Assembly (NCBI GenBank): GCA_905479415.1
Contig: CAJQMK010000003.1
Coordinates: forward strand, 1-64,000
DNA: 64,000 nt
Source: an uncultured Flavobacteriaceae bacterium
GTDB taxonomy: Bacteria > Bacteroidota > Bacteroidia > Flavobacteriales > Flavobacteriaceae
Direction of reading: 5' to 3'
The notes below the pieces were generated by a model. It did not search any database and was not told the origin of the DNA. It worked only from the letters and a program-made list of their open reading frames with translations. Every line of letters starts with the position of its first letter. Positions within the stretch are counted from its first letter, which is position 1. Below, piece by piece: positions 35,811 to 45,204 of this stretch. The translations under genes were made by a program, and so were the position numbers.

Positions 35811-35964
35811 TGTGCAAATCTATATTAAGTTTACATAGTTTGATAATAAAATTATTTATATTATAAAAATAAAACAATTTGTTTCATTTGTAACATTATT
35901 TAATTATTTACATCTGTTATTCTTGATCATATTCTATTATATTTGTTTAAAATAAATACTTATT

Positions 35965-37155
35965 ATGAATTTACATGAATATCAAGGAAAAGAAATCTTA
36001 GCTCAACATGGGGTTAATATTCAAAGAGGTCTTGTTCTGGATAATTTAAATGAAATTGAAAATGTTTCTATGAAACTTACGAAAGAAACTGGTACCGATT
36101 GGTTTGTAGTTAAGGCACAGATTCATGCTGGAGGAAGAGGTAAAGGGGGAGGGGTGAAACTTGCAAAGAGTAAATCTGAGTTAAAAGATGTTGTTTCTAG
36201 TATTTTGGGCATGAATTTAATTACTCCACAAACTTCAAAAGAAGGTAAATTAGTTAGAAAAGTCTTAATTGCAGAAGATGTTTATTATCCTGGAGAATCT
36301 GAAACAGAGGAGTTTTATGTTTCAATTTTGTTAAATAGAAAAACAGGAAAAAACATGATCATGTATTCAACTGAGGGAGGTATGGATATTGAATCTGTTG
36401 CTGAAAAAACTCCTGAATTAATTTTTTATGAAGATATTGACCCTTTATTAGGTATACTTCCTTTTCAAGCAAGGAAAATTGCTTTCAATTTAGGCTTGTC
36501 TGGAAAATCTTTTAAAGAAATGGTTAAATTCATATCTCTTTTATACAAATCATACGTTTCTTCTGACTCGTCCTTGTTTGAAATTAATCCTGTTTTAAAA
36601 ACATCAGATAATAAAATAATGGCAGTTGATGCTAAAGTTACATTGGATGATAATGCTTTATTTAGACATAAAGATTATTCTGAATGGAGAGATTTGAAAG
36701 AAGAGAATCCAGTAGAAGTAGAGGCCAGAGAATTGGGTTTAAATTATGTTGATTTAGATGGTAATGTTGGTTGTATGGTGAACGGTGCTGGATTAGCCAT
36801 GGCTACAATGGATTTAATTAAGCAGTCAGGCGGAGACCCTGCTAATTTTCTTGATGTTGGAGGGACCGCAGATGCAAAACGTGTTGAATCTGCTTTTAGA
36901 TTGATTTTAAAAGATCCCAATGTTAAAGCTATACTAGTTAATATTTTTGGCGGAATTGTAAGATGCGACAGGGTAGCTCAGGGTATTGTTGATGCTTATA
37001 ATAATTTAGAAGATATAAATGTGCCAATAATTGTAAGATTGCAAGGGACTAATGCTAAAATAGCAAAAGAGATTATAGATAGTTGTGACTTTAAAGTTTA
37101 CAGTGCTACTGAATTTCAAGAGGCAGCTGACAAAATTCAAGAAGTATTGGCTTAA
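35965..37155 (+). CDS. sucC: Succinate-CoA ligase (ADP-forming) subunit beta
   Basis: 396 aa; MNLHEYQGKEILAQHGV, KAQIHAGGRGKGGGVKLA. Confidence 0.97.
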   Translation: MNLHEYQGKEILAQHGVNIQRGLVLDNLNEIENVSMKLTKETGTDWFVVKAQIHAGGRGKGGGVKLAKSKSELKDVVSSILGMNLITPQTSKEGKLVRKVLIAEDVYYPGESETEEFYVSILLNRKTGKNMIMYSTEGGMDIESVAEKTPELIFYEDIDPLLGILPFQARKIAFNLGLSGKSFKEMVKFISLLYKSYVSSDSSLFEINPVLKTSDNKIMAVDAKVTLDDNALFRHKDYSEWRDLKEENPVEVEARELGLNYVDLDGNVGCMVNGAGLAMATMDLIKQSGGDPANFLDVGGTADAKRVESAFRLILKDPNVKAILVNIFGGIVRCDRVAQGIVDAYNNLEDINVPIIVRLQGTNAKIAKEIIDSCDFKVYSATEFQEAADKIQEVLA

Positions 37156-37156
37156 A

Positions 37157-37202
37157 ATGACATAATGTCATTAATTATAATATTTTAAATGACATAATGT
37201 CT
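37157..37202. promoter_or_regulatory. Two palindromic TGACA-TAA-TGTC(A) elements 32 bp apart upstream of hsp20
   Basis: ATGACATAATGTCAT at 37157-37171 and ATGACATAATGTCT at 37189-37202, both preceded by TTaAAA/TTtAAA; first begins 2 bp after the sucC stop. Confidence 0.6.
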
Positions 37203-37276
37203 TATATTTTTAAATGGCATTTATTTTGTTCTTTCAAAGAATATAAATATTTGTTTAATTTTAAAAATAATAAGTT

Positions 37277-37696
37277 ATGAACTTAATAAAAAAACACTCC
37301 AATTTTTCACCTTTTATATTTGATGATTTCTTTAGAAATACATGGGACATTCTACCAACTAATAAGACAGTTAGTCCAGCGACAAATATTATTGAAAATG
37401 ATAAAGAATTTATTTTAGAATTTTCAATTCCTGGAAAAGATAATCTAGATTTTGAAGTAGAGCTTGATAATCGAATTTTATCGCTAAGTTTAAAAAAATC
37501 TGATTCAGTTTCACACGATAATTATATGTTGCATCAATTTAATTTTTCTTCTTTTAATAAATCTTATGAACTTCCTATTTCAATCGATTTAAATAAAATA
37601 GAATCATTTTATAGAAATGGTATTTTGAAAGTAATTCTTCCTAAGAGAAAAGAATATCATAAACAAGCAAAAAAAATTATTTCAGTTAAAAAATAA
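37277..37696 (+). CDS. Hsp20/alpha-crystallin family small heat-shock protein
   Basis: 139 aa; PATNIIENDKEFILEFSIPG..., alpha-crystallin domain, IEAxYRNGIL-like IESFYRNGILKVILPK. Confidence 0.95.
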   Translation: MNLIKKHSNFSPFIFDDFFRNTWDILPTNKTVSPATNIIENDKEFILEFSIPGKDNLDFEVELDNRILSLSLKKSDSVSHDNYMLHQFNFSSFNKSYELPISIDLNKIESFYRNGILKVILPKRKEYHKQAKKIISVKK

Positions 37697-37706
37697 TTTT
37701 AGTGTT

Positions 37707-37729
37707 GAGGGGGATTTTCCCTCCCCCTC
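37707..37729. terminator. Putative bidirectional terminator between convergent hsp20 and uvrB
   Basis: GAGGGGGA-TTTTCCC-TCCCCCTC, perfect 8-bp stem, GC-rich against an AT-rich background, in the 40-bp convergent gap. Confidence 0.7.
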
Positions 37730-37736
37730 TACATTA

Positions 37737-39716
37737 TTATTTTTTTAATTCTGTAATCAAATCTCTAATTCTTGCAGCTTCAATAAAATTTAAAGCTTTA
37801 GCAGCAGTTTCCATTTCTTTTCTTAAAAAGTTTATTTCTTTTGTTTTTTCTGCTTTAGACATATTTGTTTTATTTCTAATTAATTGATTACTGCTTTTAA
37901 TTTTATCTAAATCAATTTGTTGAGAATCTTTAGCAAATACATCTTTGATTTTAGTTTTTAAGGGAGTTGGTTTTATGTTATTTATAATATTAAATTCTTT
38001 TTGTTTGTTTCTTCTATAATTTGTTTCGTCAATAGTTTTTTTCATACTATTTGTTAATTTATCAGCATAAAAAATCGCTTTACCATTTATATTTCTAGCT
38101 GCCCTACCAATTGTTTGAGTTAAAGATCTATGACTTCTAAGAAAACCTTCTTTATCTGCATCTATAATTGCTACTAGAGACACTTCAGGAAGATCTAGTC
38201 CTTCTCTAAGAAGGTTAACTCCAACCAATACATCAAATAATCCTTTTCTTAATCCTTGCATGATTTCTACTCTTTCTAAAGTGTCTATATCACTATGAAT
38301 ATATCTAGATCTAACATCTATATTATTTAAATATTTAGTCAATTCTTCTGCCATTCTCTTAGTTAACGTTGTTACGAGTATTCTTTCGTCTTTTTCAACA
38401 CGAATTTGTATTTCATTTATTAAATCGTCTATCTGATTTTTACTTTCTCTAACTTCAATTATAGGATCCAATAGCCCAGTAGGTCTAATTATTTGTTCAG
38501 TATATATTCCTTCTGTTTTTTCGAGTTCATAATCAGACGGGGTTGCGCTTACATAAATTACCTGATTTTGTACAAATTCAAATTCTTCATATTTCAAAGG
38601 TCTATTATCCATTGCTGCTGGAAGTCTAAATCCATATTCAACTAAATTTTCTTTTCTACTTCTATCACCTCCATACATTGCGCGAACTTGGGATAATGTT
38701 ACGTGACTTTCATCAACTATCATTAGGTAATCTTCTGGAAAATAGTCAAGTAAACAAAAAGGTCTTGTTCCAGGAGATCTTTTATCAATATATCGAGAAT
38801 AATTTTCTATTCCAGAACAATATCCAAGTTCTTGTATCATTTCTAGGTCAAAGTTTGTTCTTTCCTCTAACCTTTTTGCTTCAAGAAATTTACCAATTTC
38901 TTTAAAATATTCAATTTGATTTTTCAAATCAAATCTTATTTCGTTTATAGCATTTTGCAAAACATCAGGTGAGGTTGCAAACATATTAGCTGGATAAATA
39001 TTTAGCTTCTCTAGTGATTCTAAAGTTTTTTTTGTTATTGGATCAAAAATTTCAATCAATTCAATCTCATCACCAAAAAAATGAATCTTGAAGCTGTGAT
39101 CTGCATAACTTGGAAAAATATCAACAATATCTCCGTATACCTTGAAAGACCCGCTTATTAATTCTGTTGTCGTTCGTGAGTAAAGACTTTGAACTAAGTT
39201 ATGTAAAAATTTAGTTCGTGATATTTTTTCATTTTTTTCAATTCTAATTATATTTTTTTTAAACTCTACTGGATTTCCAATTCCATACAAACAAGATACT
39301 GACGCTACAACTATAACATCTCTTCTTCCAGAAAGTAATGAAGAAGTTGTACTTAATCTTAGTTTTTCAATATTTTCATTTATGGACAAATCTTTCTCAA
39401 TGTAAGTTCCGCTTACAGGCAAATACGCTTCTGGTTGATAATAATCATAGTAAGAAACGAAGTATTCAACAGAATTATTCGGAAAATATTCTTTAAATTC
39501 TGAATAAAGCTGAGCAGCTAAAGTTTTATTATGAGCAAGAACTAGAGTTGGCTTATTTATTTTATTTATAACATTTGCAACTGTAAAGGTTTTTCCTGAT
39601 CCCGTAACTCCTTTTAGAGTTTGGAACTTAGTATTTTCTTTTAAACCATCAACAAGCTGATCAATAGCTTGTGGTTGATCTCCAGTGGGATTATATTCTG
39701 ACTCTAGTTTAAACAA
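37737..39716 (-). CDS. uvrB: Excinuclease ABC subunit UvrB (TTG start)
   Basis: 659 aa; NPTGDQPQAIDQLV, LKGVTGSGKTFTVANV, YYDYYQPEAYLP; start codon TTG. Confidence 0.98.
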   Translation of the reverse strand: MFKLESEYNPTGDQPQAIDQLVDGLKENTKFQTLKGVTGSGKTFTVANVINKINKPTLVLAHNKTLAAQLYSEFKEYFPNNSVEYFVSYYDYYQPEAYLPVSGTYIEKDLSINENIEKLRLSTTSSLLSGRRDVIVVASVSCLYGIGNPVEFKKNIIRIEKNEKISRTKFLHNLVQSLYSRTTTELISGSFKVYGDIVDIFPSYADHSFKIHFFGDEIELIEIFDPITKKTLESLEKLNIYPANMFATSPDVLQNAINEIRFDLKNQIEYFKEIGKFLEAKRLEERTNFDLEMIQELGYCSGIENYSRYIDKRSPGTRPFCLLDYFPEDYLMIVDESHVTLSQVRAMYGGDRSRKENLVEYGFRLPAAMDNRPLKYEEFEFVQNQVIYVSATPSDYELEKTEGIYTEQIIRPTGLLDPIIEVRESKNQIDDLINEIQIRVEKDERILVTTLTKRMAEELTKYLNNIDVRSRYIHSDIDTLERVEIMQGLRKGLFDVLVGVNLLREGLDLPEVSLVAIIDADKEGFLRSHRSLTQTIGRAARNINGKAIFYADKLTNSMKKTIDETNYRRNKQKEFNIINNIKPTPLKTKIKDVFAKDSQQIDLDKIKSSNQLIRNKTNMSKAEKTKEINFLRKEMETAAKALNFIEAARIRDLITELKK

Positions 39717-39801
39717 TTTTATTATAATTTTTCAAATTTACAATAATAAGTCTCTAATAGATAATTCTTACTTTTATATTATTAAGTACAATTTTTAAAT
39801 T

Positions 39802-40863
39802 ATGACTGAAAAATTAATGTCAAAGAAAAAACCTTTTTTTCCTATTAACAGTTTTTTAAATGAATATTTATCTGAATATAATAGAAATTTAAAAATACCT
39901 GTTTTTTATGAAGATTTAAAAAGGTTTTCAGGTTCAGTCTCAGTTTATAATAAAAATGATAAAGACACTCTTTGGGTTAGAGTCTTTTATTCAGAATTTG
40001 AGAGAAAAGAAATTGATTTATCTTTAAAAAAAGTTTATAATTTATTACATTCAGATGGTAATGAATCTAATATTAATTTTTTAAATATTGATGCGATTGA
40101 TTATTGTACTTTTGGAAATTCTAAACCTTTTAGAATTAAAATTAGAAATACTTTAAATGATAATTTCACGTACTTCTACGTGAAAAAAGCTGATGCATCG
40201 CGAGTTTATGGTTTAGAACTCGAGAACTTACTATCTCCTTACAATTTAAATTTTCTTATTAATAATAAAACTTTAATTGAAGAACATGTTGCAGGAATCC
40301 CAGGAGATGAATTTTTTGAAGAACATCTTAATAAATGTACTAATTCTGAAAAGTCACAAATTGCAAAAGAATTTGTAAAATTTAATGAAAGATGCATGAT
40401 TAGATTATTGGGTGATATGCGTTCATATAATTATGTTATAATACCAACACACGATTTTGATCAAGTAATTTATAAAATTCGAGCAATTGATTTTGATCAA
40501 CAATGTTATGAAGGTAATTTAAAAGTATATAGGCCTCAATTTTTTAAAGAAAATAAGTTTATTATGAATCTTATTAAAGAAAGACTAGATTCAAATTCTG
40601 TAGATCAATATAAAACTGAGGAAAGATCTATTATTGCCAAACGTATTTTAAGTTCTGAAAGTAGAACAAAAAAAATAATTGAATGTATGAGTCAAGATAA
40701 AATATCAACTGATGAAAACATATTATTATTATCAAAACAAGTTTATAAGCTTACAAGGGATAAAAATTTTATTAATTCAAAAAATATGGGTGAAATTATT
40801 AGAGCTTCTTTCAATTATGTTCTGAGAAATTATGAAAATCGTGAAATGCTTAGTGTTAATTAG
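39802..40863 (+). CDS. Uncharacterised protein with putative degenerate kinase-like motifs
   Basis: 353 aa; YVKKAD (beta3 Lys-like), GLELENLL (alphaC-like), LIEEHVAGIPGDEFF (hinge-like), LGDMRSYN (catalytic loop-like, 40408-40431), AIDFDQ (metal-binding-like, 40486-40500). Confidence 0.75.
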   Translation: MTEKLMSKKKPFFPINSFLNEYLSEYNRNLKIPVFYEDLKRFSGSVSVYNKNDKDTLWVRVFYSEFERKEIDLSLKKVYNLLHSDGNESNINFLNIDAIDYCTFGNSKPFRIKIRNTLNDNFTYFYVKKADASRVYGLELENLLSPYNLNFLINNKTLIEEHVAGIPGDEFFEEHLNKCTNSEKSQIAKEFVKFNERCMIRLLGDMRSYNYVIIPTHDFDQVIYKIRAIDFDQQCYEGNLKVYRPQFFKENKFIMNLIKERLDSNSVDQYKTEERSIIAKRILSSESRTKKIIECMSQDKISTDENILLLSKQVYKLTRDKNFINSKNMGEIIRASFNYVLRNYENREMLSVN

Positions 40864-41333
40864 TAAAACTGGTAGGGATCCTCTTCTTCAAAATTATCAT
40901 CTAAATATTTATCACTCTTGTCTTCAATAAATAATTTTTCAGGTGCTTTAATTGGTGTATCTCCAATTGAAAAAATGGTTTGTGGATAATGACTATGACT
41001 ATTTTCTTTATTTGTCTCAATAACCTCAATAAAAAAAGTCCATAACTTTAAGAAATCATACACATAAATAAAGTTTTTTTGATCGTTATTAATTATTGTG
41101 TTTAAAATATGTTCTTTCATTACCTTTTCATGACCAAAACTTTCAAATGTTATTTCTTCTCCTTGTATCCACTTTGAGTTACTCAAATAAAAAGAAGCCA
41201 TTTCATTTCCTGCAAAACCGAATGCATTAACAATCGCAAAATGTAAATCCTCAAAAGTATTTGTAGATTTAATTTCTATATCTCTTATAACATCTTCCTT
41301 GGTATCAAGAATTATTCTTAATCTGTAAATCAT
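40860..41333 (-). CDS. Plasmid pRiA4b ORF-3-like family protein
   Basis: 157 aa; YRLRIILDTKEDVIRDIEIKSTNTFEDLHFAIVNAFGF... with acidic C-terminus; matches my memory of the pRiA4b ORF-3 / IS1096 passenger-like family. Confidence 0.65.
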   Translation of the reverse strand: MIYRLRIILDTKEDVIRDIEIKSTNTFEDLHFAIVNAFGFAGNEMASFYLSNSKWIQGEEITFESFGHEKVMKEHILNTIINNDQKNFIYVYDFLKLWTFFIEVIETNKENSHSHYPQTIFSIGDTPIKAPEKLFIEDKSDKYLDDNFEEEDPYQFY

Positions 41334-42339
41334 TTGTATTTTTTATAAAAAATAAACTCCAGTAAAATTGATATCCAAATAAAATTGTTGCTAGAAATAA
41401 GTGTAATGGCTGGCTAAATATTGGAAAATCTCCATAATACATTATAATTCCCAATAATATTTCTAAAAATATTACTAAACTAATTAATGAAATAATTTTT
41501 AAGTTATATGATTTTTTAAATGCATAATAATATAGAAAGGCATTTATAAAAAATACTAATAATGAAAATGTTCGGTGAAAATAAAAATAAAAGTCTGGAG
41601 ACTCTAGCCATAGATCCTTGTTTTTTGAGAGTTCGTATTGAATATCAATAAATTCTCTTACCTGAGTTCCTGTAATTACTTGAATTAAAGTTAATGTAAT
41701 TGAAACTATTATTAAATATTTAATTTTCTTATCAGATACTATGTTTTCTCTTTCTTTTAATGTATATATTAAATAAATAATTAATCCTACAATTACAAGT
41801 GCCATTAGCATGTGAACAGTTATTTTATAAGGAGCTAAATTAGAATCAACTACTAATTTTCCAAGCCATGCTTGAAAACCCATTCCTAAAACCACTAATA
41901 ATGAAATTAACGTAATATTTTTATTTTCTTTCCAATATTTTAAGGACATTAATAACATTAAAATGGTAAATATTCCTGCAACAGCTCCTATTAATCTATT
42001 AATAAATTCAATCCAAGTATGGACAGGATTATAAGTCACATAGTTGTGTTTTTCATATAAAATCCAATTATTGAGATTTATTTCATTACTAGACCTGAAA
42101 TCTGATTTTGCAGTGTAAAGTTTTTCATTATTCAATATTATCATTTGATTAGACTTATAATCATGATTAGATTTAAAGATTAATTCACTTTCTTCAGAAG
42201 GGGGGATGTAATAACCAAAACATTTTGGCCAGTCTGGACATCCCATTCCGCTTCCAGTCATTCTGACTAAAGATCCAGCTAAAATTACCAAGTAAACTAA
42301 AACTAGACTGATTTTAGATATTTTTATAAAATTATTCAA
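41305..42339 (-). CDS. COX15/CtaA heme A synthase family protein
   Basis: 344 aa; LVILAGSLVRMTGSGMGCPDWPKCFGYYIPP, VHTWIEFINRLIGA, ITGTQVRE. Confidence 0.93.
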   Translation of the reverse strand: MNNFIKISKISLVLVYLVILAGSLVRMTGSGMGCPDWPKCFGYYIPPSEESELIFKSNHDYKSNQMIILNNEKLYTAKSDFRSSNEINLNNWILYEKHNYVTYNPVHTWIEFINRLIGAVAGIFTILMLLMSLKYWKENKNITLISLLVVLGMGFQAWLGKLVVDSNLAPYKITVHMLMALVIVGLIIYLIYTLKERENIVSDKKIKYLIIVSITLTLIQVITGTQVREFIDIQYELSKNKDLWLESPDFYFYFHRTFSLLVFFINAFLYYYAFKKSYNLKIISLISLVIFLEILLGIIMYYGDFPIFSQPLHLFLATILFGYQFYWSLFFIKNTNDLQIKNNS

Positions 42340-43765
42340 TGGTAATGTTATTAAGTCCTAGAGTTTTACCTTTTTCAATCATCAATAACTTTGCCGATTT
42401 TTTATTATTTTCTATTTTTCCATCTAAAATTGAATTTTTTATATATTCTTTTATAATACCGATTTCTTTTGAGGGTTTTATGTTAAAATAATTCATAATA
42501 TCTTCTCCACTAACTGGTGGTTGAAAATTTCTAATAGAATCTCTTTCTTCAACTATTTTTATTTTTTCTCTAACCAATTTAAAATTGTTTAAATATTTTT
42601 TGAATCTCATAGGATTCTTAGTTGTTATATCTGCTTCACAAAGTGTTAATAAATCATCAATGTCTTCTTTACAATCATAAATTAATCTTCTAATAGCAGA
42701 ATCAGTAATATTGTTATTTGATAGAACTATTGGTCTTGAGCTTAAATAAATAATTTTTTGTACATATTTTAATTTATTATTTAAAGGAAGATGTAATCTT
42801 TTAAATAGTTTATAAACCATTTTAGATCCTTTAAGTTCATGACCATGAAAAGTCCATCCTGTTTTTTTTATAAATAGTTTAGTAGGAGCTTTTCCAATAT
42901 CGTGAAGTAGTGCAGCCCATCTTAGCCAAAGGTTTTCTGTTTTAAGACAAATATTATCTAAAACTTCCAATGTGTGATAGAAATTATCTTTGTGCTTTTG
43001 CCCCTCAATTTCTTCAATGCCTTTCAGATTAGTAAGTTCAGGCATGATTATATTTAATAAACCTGTTGACTCCAATATTTTAAAACCAACAGATGGTTTT
43101 GAAGTCATGATAATCTTATTAATTTCTTCTGATATTCTTTCGGGAGAAATAATTTTTATCCTTTCTCTTTCCGAAATTAAGCCATTGAAAGAATTAATAT
43201 CAATTTGAAAATTTAGTTGACTAGAAAATCGTGCAGCTCTTAACATTCTTAAGGGATCGTCGGAGAATGTTTGTTTTGGCTCCAAAGGAGTTTTTATTAT
43301 TTTATTTTCTAAATCTTTAATTCCATTAAATTTGTCTAAAAGATCCCCCCAATTATTTTTATTTAAACTTATTCCCAAAGTATTAATTGTGAAATCTCTT
43401 CTATTTAAGTCATCATCCAAAGTACCAGGTTTAACTATCGGATTTCTACTTGATTTACTGTAGCTTTCTTGCCTTGTTCCTACAAATTCGATATCATAAC
43501 CATCGTATTTGAACATGGCTGTTCCGAAATTTTTGAAAACAGTTATTTTTGATTTAATTTTTAACCTTTTAGCCGTTTTCTTAGCTATATCAATTCCACT
43601 TCCCACCACAAGAATATCTATGTCTGTAGCTGATGTTTTTCCAATTATTAAATCCCTAACAAATCCTCCAATTGCATAACATTCAATATTTGTTTCATCA
43701 CAACAATTTGAAATTGTATGAAAAATTTCACTCTCAATATTTTTTTTAAAATTTCTTTTAAACAT
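42332..43765 (-). CDS. CCA tRNA nucleotidyltransferase / polyA polymerase family with HD domain
   Basis: 477 aa; AIGGFVRDLIIGKTSATDIDI, RRDFTINTLGI, HDIGKAPT. Confidence 0.93.
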   Translation of the reverse strand: MFKRNFKKNIESEIFHTISNCCDETNIECYAIGGFVRDLIIGKTSATDIDILVVGSGIDIAKKTAKRLKIKSKITVFKNFGTAMFKYDGYDIEFVGTRQESYSKSSRNPIVKPGTLDDDLNRRDFTINTLGISLNKNNWGDLLDKFNGIKDLENKIIKTPLEPKQTFSDDPLRMLRAARFSSQLNFQIDINSFNGLISERERIKIISPERISEEINKIIMTSKPSVGFKILESTGLLNIIMPELTNLKGIEEIEGQKHKDNFYHTLEVLDNICLKTENLWLRWAALLHDIGKAPTKLFIKKTGWTFHGHELKGSKMVYKLFKRLHLPLNNKLKYVQKIIYLSSRPIVLSNNNITDSAIRRLIYDCKEDIDDLLTLCEADITTKNPMRFKKYLNNFKLVREKIKIVEERDSIRNFQPPVSGEDIMNYFNIKPSKEIGIIKEYIKNSILDGKIENNKKSAKLLMIEKGKTLGLNNITIE

Positions 43766-43766
43766 T

Positions 43767-44309
43767 CTAAGACCTTAATGTTATGAACGAGTCTCCTTCA
43801 ATTTTAATAATTTGAGAAGGTTTTTTAAGTTTTAAGTTCCTTTTTAAATTTACAGAATAATCAATTTGATTCAAAATTTCATCTTTAATTTCATTAAAAC
43901 ATTCAGGAAACTTATCTCCTGAAATATTAACTGATGTTGATGTGATTGGTTTGTTAAACTCACTTATTAAATTTTGACAAAATTTATCTTTAGGAATTCT
44001 GATAGCTACTGATTCATTATAAAAACTAAATTTTTTAACCATTTTATAAATTATGGTTGTAGGTTTTTTTTGAATATTTAAAAAAGCTTTTATTTCATCT
44101 GTAACATTTACATATTTGTTTAACATTTGGTAGTCATTCATAAGACAAATTAAAGGAAGAGTTGGCTTTCTTTTTTTTATTTTAAAAATTCTTTCTACTG
44201 CTCCAGAATTAGTTGCGTCACACCCTAAAGCCCATATTGTATCAGATGGATAAATAATTATTCCACCATTTTCTAAATATTTAATAGCTTTTGAAATTTC
44301 AGAATTCAT
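43767..44309 (-). CDS. L-threonylcarbamoyladenylate synthase (Sua5/YciO/YrdC)
   Basis: 180 aa; GGIIIYPSDTIWALGCDA, KKRKPTLPLICLM, ITSTSVNISG. Confidence 0.92.
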   Translation of the reverse strand: MNSEISKAIKYLENGGIIIYPSDTIWALGCDATNSGAVERIFKIKKRKPTLPLICLMNDYQMLNKYVNVTDEIKAFLNIQKKPTTIIYKMVKKFSFYNESVAIRIPKDKFCQNLISEFNKPITSTSVNISGDKFPECFNEIKDEILNQIDYSVNLKRNLKLKKPSQIIKIEGDSFITLRS

Positions 44310-44314
44310 TTTAA

Positions 44315-45121
44315 TTATGCCGAAACATTGTAATCTCTTAAAGCATCATTAAGAGATGTTTTTTTATTAGTACTTTCTTTTCGTTTACCAATTATCAATG
44401 CACATGGTACTTGAAAATCTCCAGCTTTAAACTTTTTAGTGTAAGATCCTGGAATTACTACTGAACTTGGAGGAACTACACCCTTTGTTTCTATTGGATT
44501 ATCTCCTGTGACATCAATAATTTTAGTTGACCCAGTTAATACAACATTGGCACCCAAAACAGCTTCTTTCCCAATCTTAACTCCCTCTACAACAATACAT
44601 CTAGAACCAATAAAGGCATTATCTTCAATAATCACAGGTGAAGCTTGTAATGGTTCTAAAACTCCACCAATACCAACACCTCCGCTTAAATGAACATTTT
44701 TACCAATTTGAGCACAACTACCAACTGTTGCCCAAGTGTCAACCATAGTTCCGCTATCAACATAAGCACCTATATTCACATAGCTTGGCATCAAAATAAC
44801 TCCTTTACTAATGAAAGCTCCATGTCTTGCTACGGCGTGTGGAACTACTCTAATTCCTTTTTCTTTATAATTTTTTTTAAGAGGGATTTTATCATGAAAC
44901 TCTAACGGTCCCACCTCAATTGTTTTCATTTCTTGAATTGGAAAATATAAAACCACAGCTTTTTTAACCCATTCATTTACCTTCCATCCGCTATTTGTAG
45001 GTTCAGCTACTCTTATTATTCCATTATCTAAATCTTTAATTACAGAATGTATTGCATTTTTAGTTTTTTCTTCTTTTAATAGGGATCTATTTTCCCATGC
45101 AGATTCAATAATTTTTTTCAC
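44315..45121 (-). CDS. dapD: 2,3,4,5-tetrahydropyridine-2,6-dicarboxylate N-succinyltransferase (GTG start)
   Basis: 268 aa; left-handed beta-helix; MPSYVNIGAYVDSGTMVDTWATVGSCAQIGKNVHLSGGVGIGGVLEPLQ. Confidence 0.95.
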   Translation of the reverse strand: MKKIIESAWENRSLLKEEKTKNAIHSVIKDLDNGIIRVAEPTNSGWKVNEWVKKAVVLYFPIQEMKTIEVGPLEFHDKIPLKKNYKEKGIRVVPHAVARHGAFISKGVILMPSYVNIGAYVDSGTMVDTWATVGSCAQIGKNVHLSGGVGIGGVLEPLQASPVIIEDNAFIGSRCIVVEGVKIGKEAVLGANVVLTGSTKIIDVTGDNPIETKGVVPPSSVVIPGSYTKKFKAGDFQVPCALIIGKRKESTNKKTSLNDALRDYNVSA

Positions 45122-45204
45122 AGTTTTTTTTTCAAATATACGTTGATAATAATAAATAGTTTAAAGAATTTTAACCTTAATTATTAATGATTTAACTTTG
45201 AAAA

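Noticed and set aside
35860-35900. AAACAA-T-TTGTTT imperfect dyad in the lysA/sucC divergent spacer
   Set aside because: AT-rich short dyad, expected by chance; not duplicated elsewhere.
37702-37887. 61-aa + strand ORF after hsp20
   Set aside because: Starts in the putative terminator hairpin and runs antisense to the uvrB C-terminus; unlikely to be coding.
40164-40185. Perfect 9-bp inverted repeat TTTCACGTA-CTTC-TACGTGAAA within the kinase-like ORF
   Set aside because: A repeat this size is expected roughly once per window by chance at this composition and it encodes the beta3 region (FTYFYVKK); no further evidence of function.
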